A stretch of 51,069 nt of DNA, from the NCBI GenBank assembly GCA_903882875.1, contig CAIRYQ010000078.1:1-51069 (forward strand), in the 5' to 3' direction. This document shows positions 34,848 through 44,427 of the stretch, in pieces. A model generated the notes under the pieces. That model searched no databases and had not been told where the DNA came from. It worked only from the letters and a program-made list of their open reading frames with translations. Position numbers and translations under genes: made by a program. The stretch is from an uncultured Spartobacteria bacterium. Its GTDB lineage: Bacteria > Verrucomicrobiota > Verrucomicrobiia > Chthoniobacterales > Chthoniobacteraceae. Position 1 is the first letter of the stretch; the number at the start of each line of letters is the position of its first letter.

Positions 34848-37800
34848 ATGAAGATGTCCTCCATGAAAAAGTCCCTGTTCCTTTGCGTGCTGACGGCGGG
34901 CGTCACGCGCGCCGCCGAGCTGCCGCTGCCGGCGAAGATCGAGTTCAACCGCGACGTGAGGCCGATCCTCTCGGACAACTGTTTCTTCTGCCACGGCAAT
35001 GATCCGAAGCACCGCGAGGCGAAACTGCGGCTCGACGTGCGCGAGGAGGCGGTGAAAAGCGAAGCGTTCGTGCCGGGAAAAGCCGACGCGAGCGAACTCG
35101 TGAAGCGCATTTTCTCGACCGACAAGGACGAGCAGATGCCGCCGCCGGATTCGCAGAAGAAACTCACGGCGCGGCAGCGGGAGATTTTGAAAAAGTGGAT
35201 CGCTCAGGGCGCGGAATACCAGGGGCACTGGGCGTATGAAAATCCGGTGAAGGCGGCGGTGCCCGCGGGGCAGAATGGCGTGGATGTGCTGGTGCAAAAG
35301 CGGCTCGCGGAGATCGGACTGAAGCCGTCGGCGGAGGCGGATCGCCGCACTTTGATCCGCCGGCTTTATACGGATCTGATCGGGCTTCCGCCGAAGCCGG
35401 AGGAGGTCGCGCAGTTTGTCGCGGATCAGTCGCCGGATGCGTATGCGAAGCTCGTCGAGCGCGTGCTCGCGAGCCCCCACTACGGCGAGCGCATGGCGAT
35501 CGGATGGCTCGATGTGGTGCGCTTTGCAGACACGATCGGCTATCACTCGGACAATCCGCGCAACGTGTGGCCGTACCGCGACTGGGTGATCAAAAGCTTC
35601 AACGACAACAAGCGATTTGACCGCTTCACCATCGAGCAAATCGCGGGCGACCTCATGCCCGGTGCGAACCAGGAGACGCGCGTGGGCTCGGCGTTCAACC
35701 GGCTGCTGCTCTCGACGGAGGAAGGCGGTGCGCAGGCGAAGGATTACGAGGTGCGGATGCTCACCGATCGCGTGCGCGCAGTCGGTGCGGCGTGGATGGG
35801 GCAGACGACCGGTTGCGGGCAGTGCCACGATCACAAGTTCGATCCGTGGACGCAGCGCGACTTCTACTCGATGGGCGCGTTTTTTGCGGACATCAAGGAG
35901 CCGATCCTCGGACGCCGCGAGGACGGCATCACGGTGCTCGACGCGGAGCAGGAGAAAAAACTTGCGGACATCGGGGGGCAGCTCGCGGCGTTGCAGGCGG
36001 ACATTGTGAAGCCGCATCCCGAACTCGCCGCATCGCAGGCGGCGTGGGAAAAGACCGCGCTCGACGCGATCGCGAGCGGCAGCGCGTGGCAGACGCTGAA
36101 ACCTATCAGTGCGACTTCCTCGAAAAAGAACCTCACGCTCAAGGCCGACAAGGACGGCGTGGTGCGCGCGGCGATTGATGGAAAACGCGATGCGCGCAAC
36201 CAGAACGACGGGACGGAAACTTACACAATTACGGCGAAGGTGGTTGCGGGCGTGACGGGATTCCGCATCGAGGCGCTGAAGGAAAAATCCGCGGGCGTCG
36301 GGCTCGCATCGAACGGCAACTTTGTCCTGAGCGAGATCGCGATCACCGAGGGGAAAAAATCGGCGATCCAGATCGGCCATGCGAGCGCGACGTTCGAGCA
36401 GACGGGATTTGCAGCAGCGGCTGCGGTGGACGGCGTCGCGGACAAGAAGGACAACGGCTGGTCGGTGCTCGGTGGCACGGGCGCGGATCAGGCGCTGTTT
36501 CTCGAACTGGCCGAGCCGCTCGACGACGCGGATGCGGTACTCACGTTCAAGCTGACTTTTGCGCGCGGGGAAAATCATGAGATCGCAAGCCTGCGCCTGA
36601 GCGCGACGACCGCGCCGAAGCCGGTTCGTGCGCCGAACGTTTCGCTTCCGGCGAAGGACATCGTGGACGTTTTGAAAGTCGCGCCGGAGAAGCGCACCGC
36701 CGCGCAGAAGCAGAAACTCGAAGCCGCGTTCAAACAACTCGCGCCGGAGCTTTCTGATCTGCGGGCGAAGATTGCAAACGCTGAAAAGGAGAAGGCGGAT
36801 TTTGAAAAGGCCGCGCCGAAGTGCATCGTCTCGATCCACAGCGATGCGCCGCGTACGGTGCGGATTTTGCCGCGGGGAAACTGGATGGACGAGAGTGGCG
36901 AAGTCGTGAAGGCGGCGCTGCCGCATTATCTCCCGCAGAAAAAAATCGAGGGCCGTGAGCCCACGCGCCTCGACCTCGCCGAATGGCTCGTGTCGCGCGA
37001 CAACCCGCTCACCGCGCGCACGGTGATGAACCGGCTGTGGAAGCAGTTCTTCGGCACGGGCCTGAGCAAGGTGCTCGACGACCTCGGCGCGCAAGGTGAA
37101 CCGCCGCCCAATCCCGCGTTGCTCGACTGGCTCGCGTGTGAATTTGCGGACAGCGGATGGGACGTGAAACACATGGTGCGTGTGATCGTCACGAGCGCGA
37201 CGTACCGCCAGATCTCGACGGCGACAAAGGAGCAGCTCGCTGCCGATCCATACAACCGCGAACTCGCACGACAGAGCCCCTTCCGGCTCGACGCGGAACT
37301 CGTGCGCGACAATGCGCTCGCCATTTCCGGCCTCCTCGCGCCGAAGATCGGCGGCCCGAGCGCGAAGCCGTACCAGCCCGAAGACTACTGGGACAACCTG
37401 AACTTCCCGCGGCGGATTTATCCCGCGGACACCGGCGAGGCGCAGTACCGCCGCGGCCTCTACACTTGGTGGCAGCGCAGCTTCCTGCATCCGAGCATGG
37501 TCGCGTTCGACGCGCCGAGCCGCGAGGAATCCTGCGCCGAGCGCAACCGCTCGAACATCCCGCAGCAGGCGCTCGTGCTGCTGAACGATCCGACCTACGT
37601 CGAGGCCTCGCGCACTTTCGCTGCGCGCATCCTCGGCGAGTGCAAGGGCGACACCGCCGCGCGCATCCGGTGGGCGTGGCAGCAGGTGCTCCAGCGCGAC
37701 CCGGATGCCGCGGAGCAAAAGATGATCGCCGCGCTGCTGAATGAGCGGCTCTCGGCATACCGGCAGGAGGAAAAATCCGCCGACGCGCTGCTGAAAGTCG

Positions 37801-37904
37801 GCCTAGCGCCTGCGCCCGCTGCGCTCGACAAAGTCGAACTCGCCGCGTGGACGCACGTCGCGCGCGTGCTGTTGAACCTGCACGAAACCATCACCCGTTC
37901 GTAA
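34848..37904 (+). CDS. Planctomycete cytochrome (PSCyt1) + DUF1549 + DUF1553 protein, copy 1
   Basis: The 1018-aa exported protein has a signal peptide then a PSCyt1 haem domain with C45-F-F-C-H49 in ILSDNCFFCHGNDPKHREAK. DUF1549 covers about 145-340, containing LIRRLYTDLIGLPPKPEEV and C323-G-Q-C-H327 in the CGQCHDHKFDPW signature. A variable middle (about 350-680) contains a coiled-coil-like stretch, and DUF1553 lies at about 700-960 (ARTVMNRLWKQFFGTGL, NIPQQALVLLNDP). These proteins pair with DUF1501 proteins across the PVC group. The biochemical role is not established. ATG 34848 is used, with in-frame ATGs at 34854 and 34863 equally possible. Confidence 0.88.
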   Translation: MKMSSMKKSLFLCVLTAGVTRAAELPLPAKIEFNRDVRPILSDNCFFCHGNDPKHREAKLRLDVREEAVKSEAFVPGKADASELVKRIFSTDKDEQMPPPDSQKKLTARQREILKKWIAQGAEYQGHWAYENPVKAAVPAGQNGVDVLVQKRLAEIGLKPSAEADRRTLIRRLYTDLIGLPPKPEEVAQFVADQSPDAYAKLVERVLASPHYGERMAIGWLDVVRFADTIGYHSDNPRNVWPYRDWVIKSFNDNKRFDRFTIEQIAGDLMPGANQETRVGSAFNRLLLSTEEGGAQAKDYEVRMLTDRVRAVGAAWMGQTTGCGQCHDHKFDPWTQRDFYSMGAFFADIKEPILGRREDGITVLDAEQEKKLADIGGQLAALQADIVKPHPELAASQAAWEKTALDAIASGSAWQTLKPISATSSKKNLTLKADKDGVVRAAIDGKRDARNQNDGTETYTITAKVVAGVTGFRIEALKEKSAGVGLASNGNFVLSEIAITEGKKSAIQIGHASATFEQTGFAAAAAVDGVADKKDNGWSVLGGTGADQALFLELAEPLDDADAVLTFKLTFARGENHEIASLRLSATTAPKPVRAPNVSLPAKDIVDVLKVAPEKRTAAQKQKLEAAFKQLAPELSDLRAKIANAEKEKADFEKAAPKCIVSIHSDAPRTVRILPRGNWMDESGEVVKAALPHYLPQKKIEGREPTRLDLAEWLVSRDNPLTARTVMNRLWKQFFGTGLSKVLDDLGAQGEPPPNPALLDWLACEFADSGWDVKHMVRVIVTSATYRQISTATKEQLAADPYNRELARQSPFRLDAELVRDNALAISGLLAPKIGGPSAKPYQPEDYWDNLNFPRRIYPADTGEAQYRRGLYTWWQRSFLHPSMVAFDAPSREESCAERNRSNIPQQALVLLNDPTYVEASRTFAARILGECKGDTAARIRWAWQQVLQRDPDAAEQKMIAALLNERLSAYRQEEKSADALLKVGLAPAPAALDKVELAAWTHVARVLLNLHETITRS

Positions 37905-37907
37905 CCC

Positions 37908-39326
37908 ATGGACCCGCTCACTCCCGCTGAAATCACCCGCCGCGCCTTTCTCGGCAAGGTGTCGCAAGGGCTCGGTGCTGTTGCGCTCGCGTCGCTCATG
38001 CGGCCTTCAATGCTCGGCGCTGCGCAATCGCGCGGCGTTTTGAAAAATCTTCCGCTTCCGCAAAAGGCGAAGCGCGTGATCTGGCTCACGATGGCTGGCG
38101 GCCCATCGCACTTGGAGACCTTTGATCCGAAACCGAAGCTCGCGGAGATGGACGGCAAGCCGATGCCCGAGAGCCTCACGAAGGGGCAGCAGCTCGCGCA
38201 GCTCCAGGGCAAACCGCTGAATTGCTTTGGCCCGCAGCATCTGTTCGCAAAGTTTGGCAAAAGCCAGATCGAGATTTGCGCGCTCCTGCCGCAGATCGGC
38301 TCGGTCATTGACGACATCTGCCTCATCCGCTCGATGACGACGGACGCGATCAACCACGACCCGGCGCACATGTTCATGAACACGGGCTCGCAGATTGCCG
38401 GGCGTCCGAGCATGGGCGCGTGGGTCACATACGGGCTCGGCAGCGAGTCCGAGGAATTGCCGGGCTTCGTCGTGCTCACCTCGCTCGGCAAGGGCGGGCA
38501 GAACCAGCCGATCGCCGCGCGCCAGTGGAGCAGCGGATTTTTGCCGAGCAAATTCCAGGGCGTGCAGCTCCGCGCAAAGGGCGATCCCGTCTTGTATCTC
38601 ACGAATCCGCCCGGCATCTCGAAAGAGCGGCAGCACGGCGACGTGGATGCGATCAATGCGCTCAACCGCCGGCGCGACGCGCTCACCGGCGATCCGGAAA
38701 TTGCGACGCGCATCGCGCAGTACGAGATGGCGTTCAAGATGCAGGCCAGCGTGCCCGATCTCATGGACGTGAGCGCCGAGGGCGCAAAGACGCTGGAGCT
38801 GTACGGCTGCCAGCCGGGCGACGGATCGTTCGCGTCGAACTGCCTTCTCGCGCGCCGTCTCGCCGAGCGCGGCGTGCGTTTCATCCAGCTCTATCACAAG
38901 GACTGGGATCATCACGGTGGCGTGAAGGAAGGCATCGCGCAGAAGGCGCAGGAGATTGACCGCGCGTGCATGGCGCTGATCACGGATTTGAAACAGCGCG
39001 GCCTGTTTGATGACACGCTCATCGTGTGGGCCGGTGAATTCGGCCGCACGCCGATGTCGCAGGGCGGCAGCGGGCGCGATCATCACAACAAGGCGATGTC
39101 CGTGTGGATGTCCGGCGCGGGCATCAAAGGCGGCATCGTCTATGGCGCAAGCGACGATCTCGGATACGCGGCGGTGGAAAATGTGACGACCGTCCACGAC
39201 CTGCACGCGACGATGCTGCACCAACTCGGCATCCAGCACGAGTCGTTCTCATTCAAATTCCAGGGCCTCGACGCGAAGCTCAGCGGCGTGGAAGGCGCGA
39301 AGGTGATCAAAGACATCCTCGCGTGA
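37908..39326 (+). CDS. DUF1501 protein with Tat signal, copy 1
   Basis: The 472-aa protein starts with a twin-arginine signal (TRRAFLGKVSQGLGAVALAS). The DUF1501 core includes VIWLTMAGGPSHLETFDPKP and ends with WAGEFGRTPMSQGGSGRDHH and VHDLHATMLHQLGI. The fold is alkaline-phosphatase/sulfatase-like, and the Asp/His-rich motifs suggest metal binding. No substrate is known. It begins 3 bases after the DUF1549/1553 gene and its TGA overlaps the next start as TGATG. Confidence 0.88.
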   Translation: MDPLTPAEITRRAFLGKVSQGLGAVALASLMRPSMLGAAQSRGVLKNLPLPQKAKRVIWLTMAGGPSHLETFDPKPKLAEMDGKPMPESLTKGQQLAQLQGKPLNCFGPQHLFAKFGKSQIEICALLPQIGSVIDDICLIRSMTTDAINHDPAHMFMNTGSQIAGRPSMGAWVTYGLGSESEELPGFVVLTSLGKGGQNQPIAARQWSSGFLPSKFQGVQLRAKGDPVLYLTNPPGISKERQHGDVDAINALNRRRDALTGDPEIATRIAQYEMAFKMQASVPDLMDVSAEGAKTLELYGCQPGDGSFASNCLLARRLAERGVRFIQLYHKDWDHHGGVKEGIAQKAQEIDRACMALITDLKQRGLFDDTLIVWAGEFGRTPMSQGGSGRDHHNKAMSVWMSGAGIKGGIVYGASDDLGYAAVENVTTVHDLHATMLHQLGIQHESFSFKFQGLDAKLSGVEGAKVIKDILA

Positions 39327-42300
39327 TGCGCAGGCCAGCCGATTTTTTTCCGATGCACGAAACTCCACGCTCCATCGGCGCCGTCGCACGACCCCTGACA
39401 TTGCTGACGCGCATCCCGCGCGGTGCCATCGTCGGAATCACGGCATGGGCTGCGCTGCGTTTTTGCATTCCGGCTTTCGCCGCGGAAAATGCCGCGCCGT
39501 CGCCGGAAGGGATCGCATTTTTTGAGTCGAAAATCCGGCCCGTGCTCGCAGACGCGTGCTACCAATGTCACAGCGTCTCCGCGAAGGAAAAGGGCAAGCT
39601 GAAAGGCGGGCTTTTCCTCGACACGCGCGAAGGCGTGCTCGCGGGCGGCGACACCGGGCCGTCCGTCGTGCCGGGAAAACCGGACGCGAGCCTGCTCGTG
39701 AAAGCCGTGCGCTGGAGCGACCCGGACATGGAGATGCCGCCAAAGCACAAGCTGCCGCCGCAGCAGATCGCCGACCTCGCGAAGTGGGTGGAGATGGGCG
39801 CGCCCGATCCGCGCGACGGCGCGAAGGGCAGCACGAAACGGGAGATCAATGTCGAGCAGTCGCGCGACTTTTGGTCGTTCAAGCCGCTCGCAAAAGTGAC
39901 GCCGCCCGAGGTGAAAAATTCCGCATGGGTGCGTACGCCGGTGGACCGTTTCATTTTGGAAAAGCAGGAGGCCGCGGGTGTGACGCCCGCCGCGCCGCTG
40001 GGTCGCGAAAAACTTTTGCGCCGCGCATTTTTCGATCTGACGGGGCTGCCGCCTTCGCCCGCGGAGACGGATGAATTCCTGAAGGATTCGTCGCCGGATG
40101 CGTTTGCAAAACTCGTGGACCGGCTGCTCGCCAGCCCTCGCCACGGCGAACGGTGGGCGCGGCACTGGCTCGATGTCGTGCGCTTCGCGGAGAGCAACGG
40201 CTACGAGTTCGACGGATTCCGCAATGGTGCATTTCATTACCGCGACTGGGTGATCCGCGCGCTGAACGACGACATGCCGTACCGCGATTTTGTCCGCTGG
40301 CAGCTTGCCGGGGACAGACTCGCGCCGGGCACCTACGACGGTGGCGCCGCGACCGGCTTCCTCGTGGCGGGGCCGTATCCGGGACAGATCACGGCGAAGA
40401 CCGAGGAGCGCATCCGCTACGATCAGCTCGACGACATGCTTTCGACGATCGGCAGCTCGATGCTCGGGCTCACGATCGAATGCGTGCGCTGCCACGAGCA
40501 CAAGTATGATCCGATTCCGCATCCCGACTATTACGCGCTCGCGGCGACGCTCGGGCGGACGGTGCATGGGAACGAGCTCCTCGATACGGATCCCGCGGCG
40601 ACGAAGAAGGCGCTCGAAGCACACGCCGCCGCGCACGCACCGCTCGTCGCGGCGTTGCGGAAATATGAGGCGGAGGCGCTGCCTGCGCGTCTCGAAAAAT
40701 GGCAGCGCGAGGAGATGTCCGCGCTGTCCTCCACCGCGCGTTGGCAGACGCTCGATCCGATCGAGGCACGCGCGGACAAGGCGTGGCTCGACACGGAAGC
40801 GGACGGATCGGTCGTGTTCGCGGGGAGGACGAAGGCGGTCCAAAACCGTCCGGGCCGGGCGCAGGGCACCGACGATCCGAACAACATTACTTACTCGATT
40901 ACCGCGCACACTTTTCAAAAGAACCTCACGGCGATCCGGCTCGATGCGATCGCGGACAAGAAGTTTCCGAAGTCCGGCCCCGGCCTTGCGGCGGACGGGA
41001 GTTTCAATCTCGTCGAGTTCATCGTCACCGCCTCGCCGCTCGCCGCTGACAGCGCCGCGAAGCCTGCGGCGCTGAAGCTCGTCCCAGCGCAGGCGCGCTT
41101 TGCGGAGAAGACGAGTCCGATCCAAAATGTGTTGGACGGAAACCGCGCGACGGGCTGGCGCGCGAAGGACAATCCGGGCGTGGACAACGCCGCGGCGTTC
41201 GAGATCGTCGGCGGGTTTTCCGGCTTCGATGGCGGAACGGTGCTCACCTTTCACGTCGAGTTCCGCACCGACGCGATCGGGCGGCTGAAGCTCGCGATGA
41301 CGAATTCGCCGCTGCCGCCGCGCCCCGTTGAGAATGGAAAGCCAGCGCCGGAAATTCCCGATGCGCTCGGCGGAGAGACGGACGTGCAGCATTTGCGCGA
41401 ACTGCGCGCGATGCTCGATGCGAAGGGCGTCGCGGGAGCGCGGTCAGATGCGATGCGGTGGATGAGCCCGTTCGATGCAGAGGTGAAGGCGGTCTTCGAC
41501 GCGGTCGCCGAACACGAACGCAAGACGCCGAGGCCGAAGCTTTCCGAGATCTACACGACGCTCCAGGGCGGACGCGATGTATTCATGCTCCGCCGCGGCG
41601 ATGTCGCGAACAAGGAGGGCAAGGCTGCGCCGGGATTCCTTCAGGTGCTTGCGACCGCCGAACCGAAGCGATGGCTCGCGCAGCCGGAAGACGATCCGCG
41701 TGTGGCGCTCGGCGAGTGGATGACGGATGCGGAGCACGGTGCGGGACACCTGCTTGCGCGTGTGATTGTGAACCGGCTTTGGAAGCATCACTTCGGCCGC
41801 GGAATCGTCGCGACGCCTAATGATTTCGGAGCGCAGGGCGCGAGGCCAACGCATCCCGAACTGCTCGATTATCTCGCAGGCGAACTCATCCGCGGCGGGT
41901 GGAAACTGAAGCCGCTGCACCGGCTGATCATGCTCAGCGCAGCCTACGCGCAGGGCGGCGAAGCGAATGCCGCGAACCAGCAGCGCGATCCCGACAACAA
42001 GCTGTGGTGGCAGCGGCCCGCGCGCAGGCTCGAGGCCGAGGCGATCCGCGATGCGCTGCTGACCGTGGGTGGAAATCTCGACGCGCGGATATTCGGCCCG
42101 AGCGAGAGTGCGGTGGAGTCGCCGCGGCGCAGCATTTATCTGCGCGTGAAACGGAGCGAGCTGATCCCGTTTCTCACACTCTTCGATGCGCCGGATGCGA
42201 CTCATGCGCTCGGGGAACGCGGCTCGACAACGCTACCGACGCAGGCGCTCACAATGCTGAATTCGCCGTTCGTCCGCGACATCGCCGCGCGGCTCGCGAA

Positions 42301-42508
42301 GCGCGCGATGCCAGCGGGAGCGACGTCCGATGCCGCGCTGGATGCGGCCTTTCAGATCGCGCTCACGCGCCTGCCGACCGATGCGGAGCGCACAAAATTC
42401 GGCGCGTATTTTTCCAGGCAGAAGACGCTGCTCGGCAGCGATGAGAAGGCGTTCGCCGAGACATGCGTCGTGCTGCTTGCGACGAACGAGTTCGTTTACG
42501 TGGACTGA
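39326..42508 (+). CDS. Planctomycete cytochrome (PSCyt1) + DUF1549 + DUF1553 protein, copy 2
   Basis: The 1060-aa exported protein has the same plan as the one at 34848. It has a signal segment (IVGITAWAALRFCIPAFA-AE), C78-Y-Q-C-H82 in the PSCyt1 domain, DUF1549 with C386-V-R-C-H390 in the CVRCHEHKYDPIP signature, and DUF1553 near the C-terminus (ARVIVNRLWKHHFGRGI, TLPTQALTMLNSP). The start could be ATG 39326, overlapping the upstream stop, or ATG 39353. The variable middle region differs from copy 1, arguing for a different partner or substrate rather than redundancy. Confidence 0.87.
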   Translation: MRRPADFFPMHETPRSIGAVARPLTLLTRIPRGAIVGITAWAALRFCIPAFAAENAAPSPEGIAFFESKIRPVLADACYQCHSVSAKEKGKLKGGLFLDTREGVLAGGDTGPSVVPGKPDASLLVKAVRWSDPDMEMPPKHKLPPQQIADLAKWVEMGAPDPRDGAKGSTKREINVEQSRDFWSFKPLAKVTPPEVKNSAWVRTPVDRFILEKQEAAGVTPAAPLGREKLLRRAFFDLTGLPPSPAETDEFLKDSSPDAFAKLVDRLLASPRHGERWARHWLDVVRFAESNGYEFDGFRNGAFHYRDWVIRALNDDMPYRDFVRWQLAGDRLAPGTYDGGAATGFLVAGPYPGQITAKTEERIRYDQLDDMLSTIGSSMLGLTIECVRCHEHKYDPIPHPDYYALAATLGRTVHGNELLDTDPAATKKALEAHAAAHAPLVAALRKYEAEALPARLEKWQREEMSALSSTARWQTLDPIEARADKAWLDTEADGSVVFAGRTKAVQNRPGRAQGTDDPNNITYSITAHTFQKNLTAIRLDAIADKKFPKSGPGLAADGSFNLVEFIVTASPLAADSAAKPAALKLVPAQARFAEKTSPIQNVLDGNRATGWRAKDNPGVDNAAAFEIVGGFSGFDGGTVLTFHVEFRTDAIGRLKLAMTNSPLPPRPVENGKPAPEIPDALGGETDVQHLRELRAMLDAKGVAGARSDAMRWMSPFDAEVKAVFDAVAEHERKTPRPKLSEIYTTLQGGRDVFMLRRGDVANKEGKAAPGFLQVLATAEPKRWLAQPEDDPRVALGEWMTDAEHGAGHLLARVIVNRLWKHHFGRGIVATPNDFGAQGARPTHPELLDYLAGELIRGGWKLKPLHRLIMLSAAYAQGGEANAANQQRDPDNKLWWQRPARRLEAEAIRDALLTVGGNLDARIFGPSESAVESPRRSIYLRVKRSELIPFLTLFDAPDATHALGERGSTTLPTQALTMLNSPFVRDIAARLAKRAMPAGATSDAALDAAFQIALTRLPTDAERTKFGAYFSRQKTLLGSDEKAFAETCVVLLATNEFVYVD

Positions 42509-42540
42509 TTCCGCGCTCAGTTTTTTCCAAACCAACGCCC

Positions 42541-43989
42541 ATGTTCAATCATCACACACCCGGTGAACTCAGCCTTCCCACGCGCCGCCGTTTCCTCCAG
42601 CAGGTCGGGCATGGCTTCGGATCGCTCGCGCTCGCGGCGATTCTGGACGAGAAGGCGCGCGCCGCCGCGCCGAATCCACTGCTCTCACACGCGCCGCATT
42701 TCAGGCCGCGTGCGAAGGCGGTGATCTGGCTTTTCATGACGGGCGCGCCGTCGCAGGTGGACACATGGGACTACAAGCCGGAGCTGCAGAAGCGTCACGA
42801 CCAGGTGCTGCCTGGCAGCGATCCGCAGACGGGATTTTTCAAGACGAGCGGCAAGTGCCTGAAGTCGCCGTTCGCGTGGCAGCAGCACGGGCAGAGCGGG
42901 ACGTGGGTGCCGGAGATTTTTCCGAATCTCGCGCGGCATGTGGACGACATGACGTTCATCCACTCGTGCTATCTCAAGGGGAACAATCATGCGCCCGCGG
43001 CGATCGAGCTCATGTGCGGGACGAATGTGCCGGGACGGCCGAGCACGGGTGCGTGGGTGACGTACGGCCTCGGCACGGAGAACCAGAATCTCCCGGCATT
43101 CGTCGTGATGCACGACCGCAAGCCGCGCGGTGATGATCAGATTTGGTCCGCGGGATTTTTGCCGAAGACGTTCCAAGCCCTCGCGCTTGACGCGCGGCGG
43201 AAGGAGGCGATTGACAATGTTCTCCGCGCGAAGGACGAGACCGACGAGCAGCAGCGGGCCGCGCTCGATTTGCTGCGCGACGTGAATGGCGCACACGCGC
43301 AGGCACGCCCGACGCAGGCGGATCTCGCGGCGCGGATTGACAGCTTCGAACTCGCATACCGGATGCAGACCGCCGCACCCGAGGCGCTCGATTTTCAGAG
43401 CGAGAGCGAGGCGACGCGGCAGCTCTACGGGATCGGCAACAAGACGACGGAGACCTTTGGCCGCCAGTGCCTGATCGCGCGCCGGCTCGTCGAGCGGGGC
43501 GTGCGCTACATCCAGATTTTTGCGGGTCGCGGAACCGGCGGCGACGGCTCGGTGGACGACGTGCCATGGGACGGCCACAACAACATCGAGACGAATCACC
43601 GTTCGTGCGCCGCCGCGACGGACCAGCCTGCCGCAGCGCTGCTCGCCGATTTGAAATCGCGCGGCCTGCTCGACGACACGCTCGTGATCTGGGGCGGCGA
43701 ATTTGGCCGCACGAGCGACGCGCAAGGCACGGTCGGGCGCGATCACAATCCGCACGCTTTCACGATCTGGATGGCCGGCGGCGGCACGCGGGGCGGGGGA
43801 TTCCACTACGGGGCGACGGATGAGTTTGGCTACAAGGCCGTGGAGAAAAAAGTCCATGTGAACGATCTCCACGCGACAATCCTGCATCAGCTCGGCCTCG
43901 ACCACGAGAAGCTCACGTACCGGCACAATGGCCGCGATTTCCGCCTCACGGATGTGGGCGGGCATGTGCTGCGCGAGATTCTCGCGTAG
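42541..43989 (+). CDS. DUF1501 protein with Tat signal, copy 2
   Basis: The 482-aa protein has a twin-arginine signal (TRRRFLQQVGHGFGSLALAA) and a DUF1501 core: VIWLFMTGAPSQVDTWDYKP, FIHSCYLKGNNHAPA, WGGEFGRTSDAQGTVGRDHN and VNDLHATILHQLGL. It also has an FAGRGTGGDGSVDDVPWDGH segment in place of the shorter YHKDWDHHGG of copy 1, so the metal-site loops differ. It is the last gene of the 13.5-kb operon. The hairpin-T6 element at 44164-44205 is the first terminator-like structure after it. Confidence 0.88.
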   Translation: MFNHHTPGELSLPTRRRFLQQVGHGFGSLALAAILDEKARAAAPNPLLSHAPHFRPRAKAVIWLFMTGAPSQVDTWDYKPELQKRHDQVLPGSDPQTGFFKTSGKCLKSPFAWQQHGQSGTWVPEIFPNLARHVDDMTFIHSCYLKGNNHAPAAIELMCGTNVPGRPSTGAWVTYGLGTENQNLPAFVVMHDRKPRGDDQIWSAGFLPKTFQALALDARRKEAIDNVLRAKDETDEQQRAALDLLRDVNGAHAQARPTQADLAARIDSFELAYRMQTAAPEALDFQSESEATRQLYGIGNKTTETFGRQCLIARRLVERGVRYIQIFAGRGTGGDGSVDDVPWDGHNNIETNHRSCAAATDQPAAALLADLKSRGLLDDTLVIWGGEFGRTSDAQGTVGRDHNPHAFTIWMAGGGTRGGGFHYGATDEFGYKAVEKKVHVNDLHATILHQLGLDHEKLTYRHNGRDFRLTDVGGHVLREILA

Positions 43990-44088
43990 CACGCCAGGCT
44001 GGTTGTGTTGGCGGCATTCGAATTCACGGGTGGTTTCGCCGTTCGTTGGCATCGGTGTTCCGGCGGCAAATTCGGGGCCGACCACACC

Positions 44089-44108
44089 TTTGTGAAACAT
44101 TTCACAAA
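44089..44108. promoter_or_regulatory. Perfect CRP/FNR-family-type palindrome
   Basis: TTTGTGAAA-CA-TTTCACAAA is a perfect 9-bp inverted repeat with a 2-bp centre and contains TGTGA-N6-TCACA, the classical CRP consensus. It begins 57 bases upstream of the RNA-like element copy B and 100 bases past the DUF1501 stop, a position suited to control of a short transcript rather than of the upstream operon. Confidence 0.6.
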
Positions 44109-44145
44109 TTCCTGTTGCAATCTGCAGGGGATCGGTGAGAGTGAA

Positions 44146-44205
44146 ATTGTTCTGGGGGGAACAGCCGGGTCATTGGCTAATCGGTCAGTGGCCCGGCACT
44201 TTTTT
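44146..44205 (+). ncRNA. Candidate small RNA / terminator element, copy B
   Basis: The same 18-nt motif as at 19713 (here 44146-44163) is followed directly by a 14-bp stem with a few G-T pairs. GCCGGGTCATTGGC (44164-44177) pairs with GTCAGTGGCCCGGC (44184-44197) around a TAATCG loop. The stem is followed by AC and T6 (44200-44205). The stem sequence is unrelated to copy A's, but position, pairing and T-tract are conserved. It may be a free small RNA regulated through the palindrome at 44089, or the terminator of the DUF1501 operon. Confidence 0.5.
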
Positions 44206-44332
44206 GTACCGGCTGCTTCATGTGCTCCCGGTGGCTGCCTTTGAAAAGGCGTTGCGAATTCCGGCCGTGAGCGGGTTTTGATTCGCCGTGCAATTACGAT
44301 CTCGTCCGGCGCGGTTCGGGGCGGGGCAAATT

Positions 44333-44391
44333 TCATCGGCAGAATTCGGACATGAATATCGCCCTCATTGCCTGCCTGATTCCGCCGATGA
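44333..44391. repeat. Inverted repeat with 13-bp arms
   Basis: TCATCGGCAGAAT (44333-44345) and ATTCCGCCGATGA (44379-44391) are inverted copies with one mismatch, separated by 33 bases. No T-tract follows on either strand, so it is not a standard terminator. It may be the remnant of a small mobile element or a regulatory structure. Confidence 0.5.
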
Positions 44392-44427
44392 GCCTAAAAC
44401 CCTGTGTCCATCAGGGATTCAAGCTGA

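Noticed and set aside
34668-37718. A 1016-residue antisense frame over the DUF1549/1553 gene
   Set aside because: Same shadow effect; composition is unlike a protein and no domain is visible.
44146-44163. The TGTTC...GAACA ends of the 18-nt motif as a LexA (SOS) box
   Set aside because: As I recall, the Verrucomicrobia LexA site has TGTTC-N4-GAACA; the spacer here is six. Neither copy precedes a DNA-repair gene and both are followed by hairpin-T6 structures.
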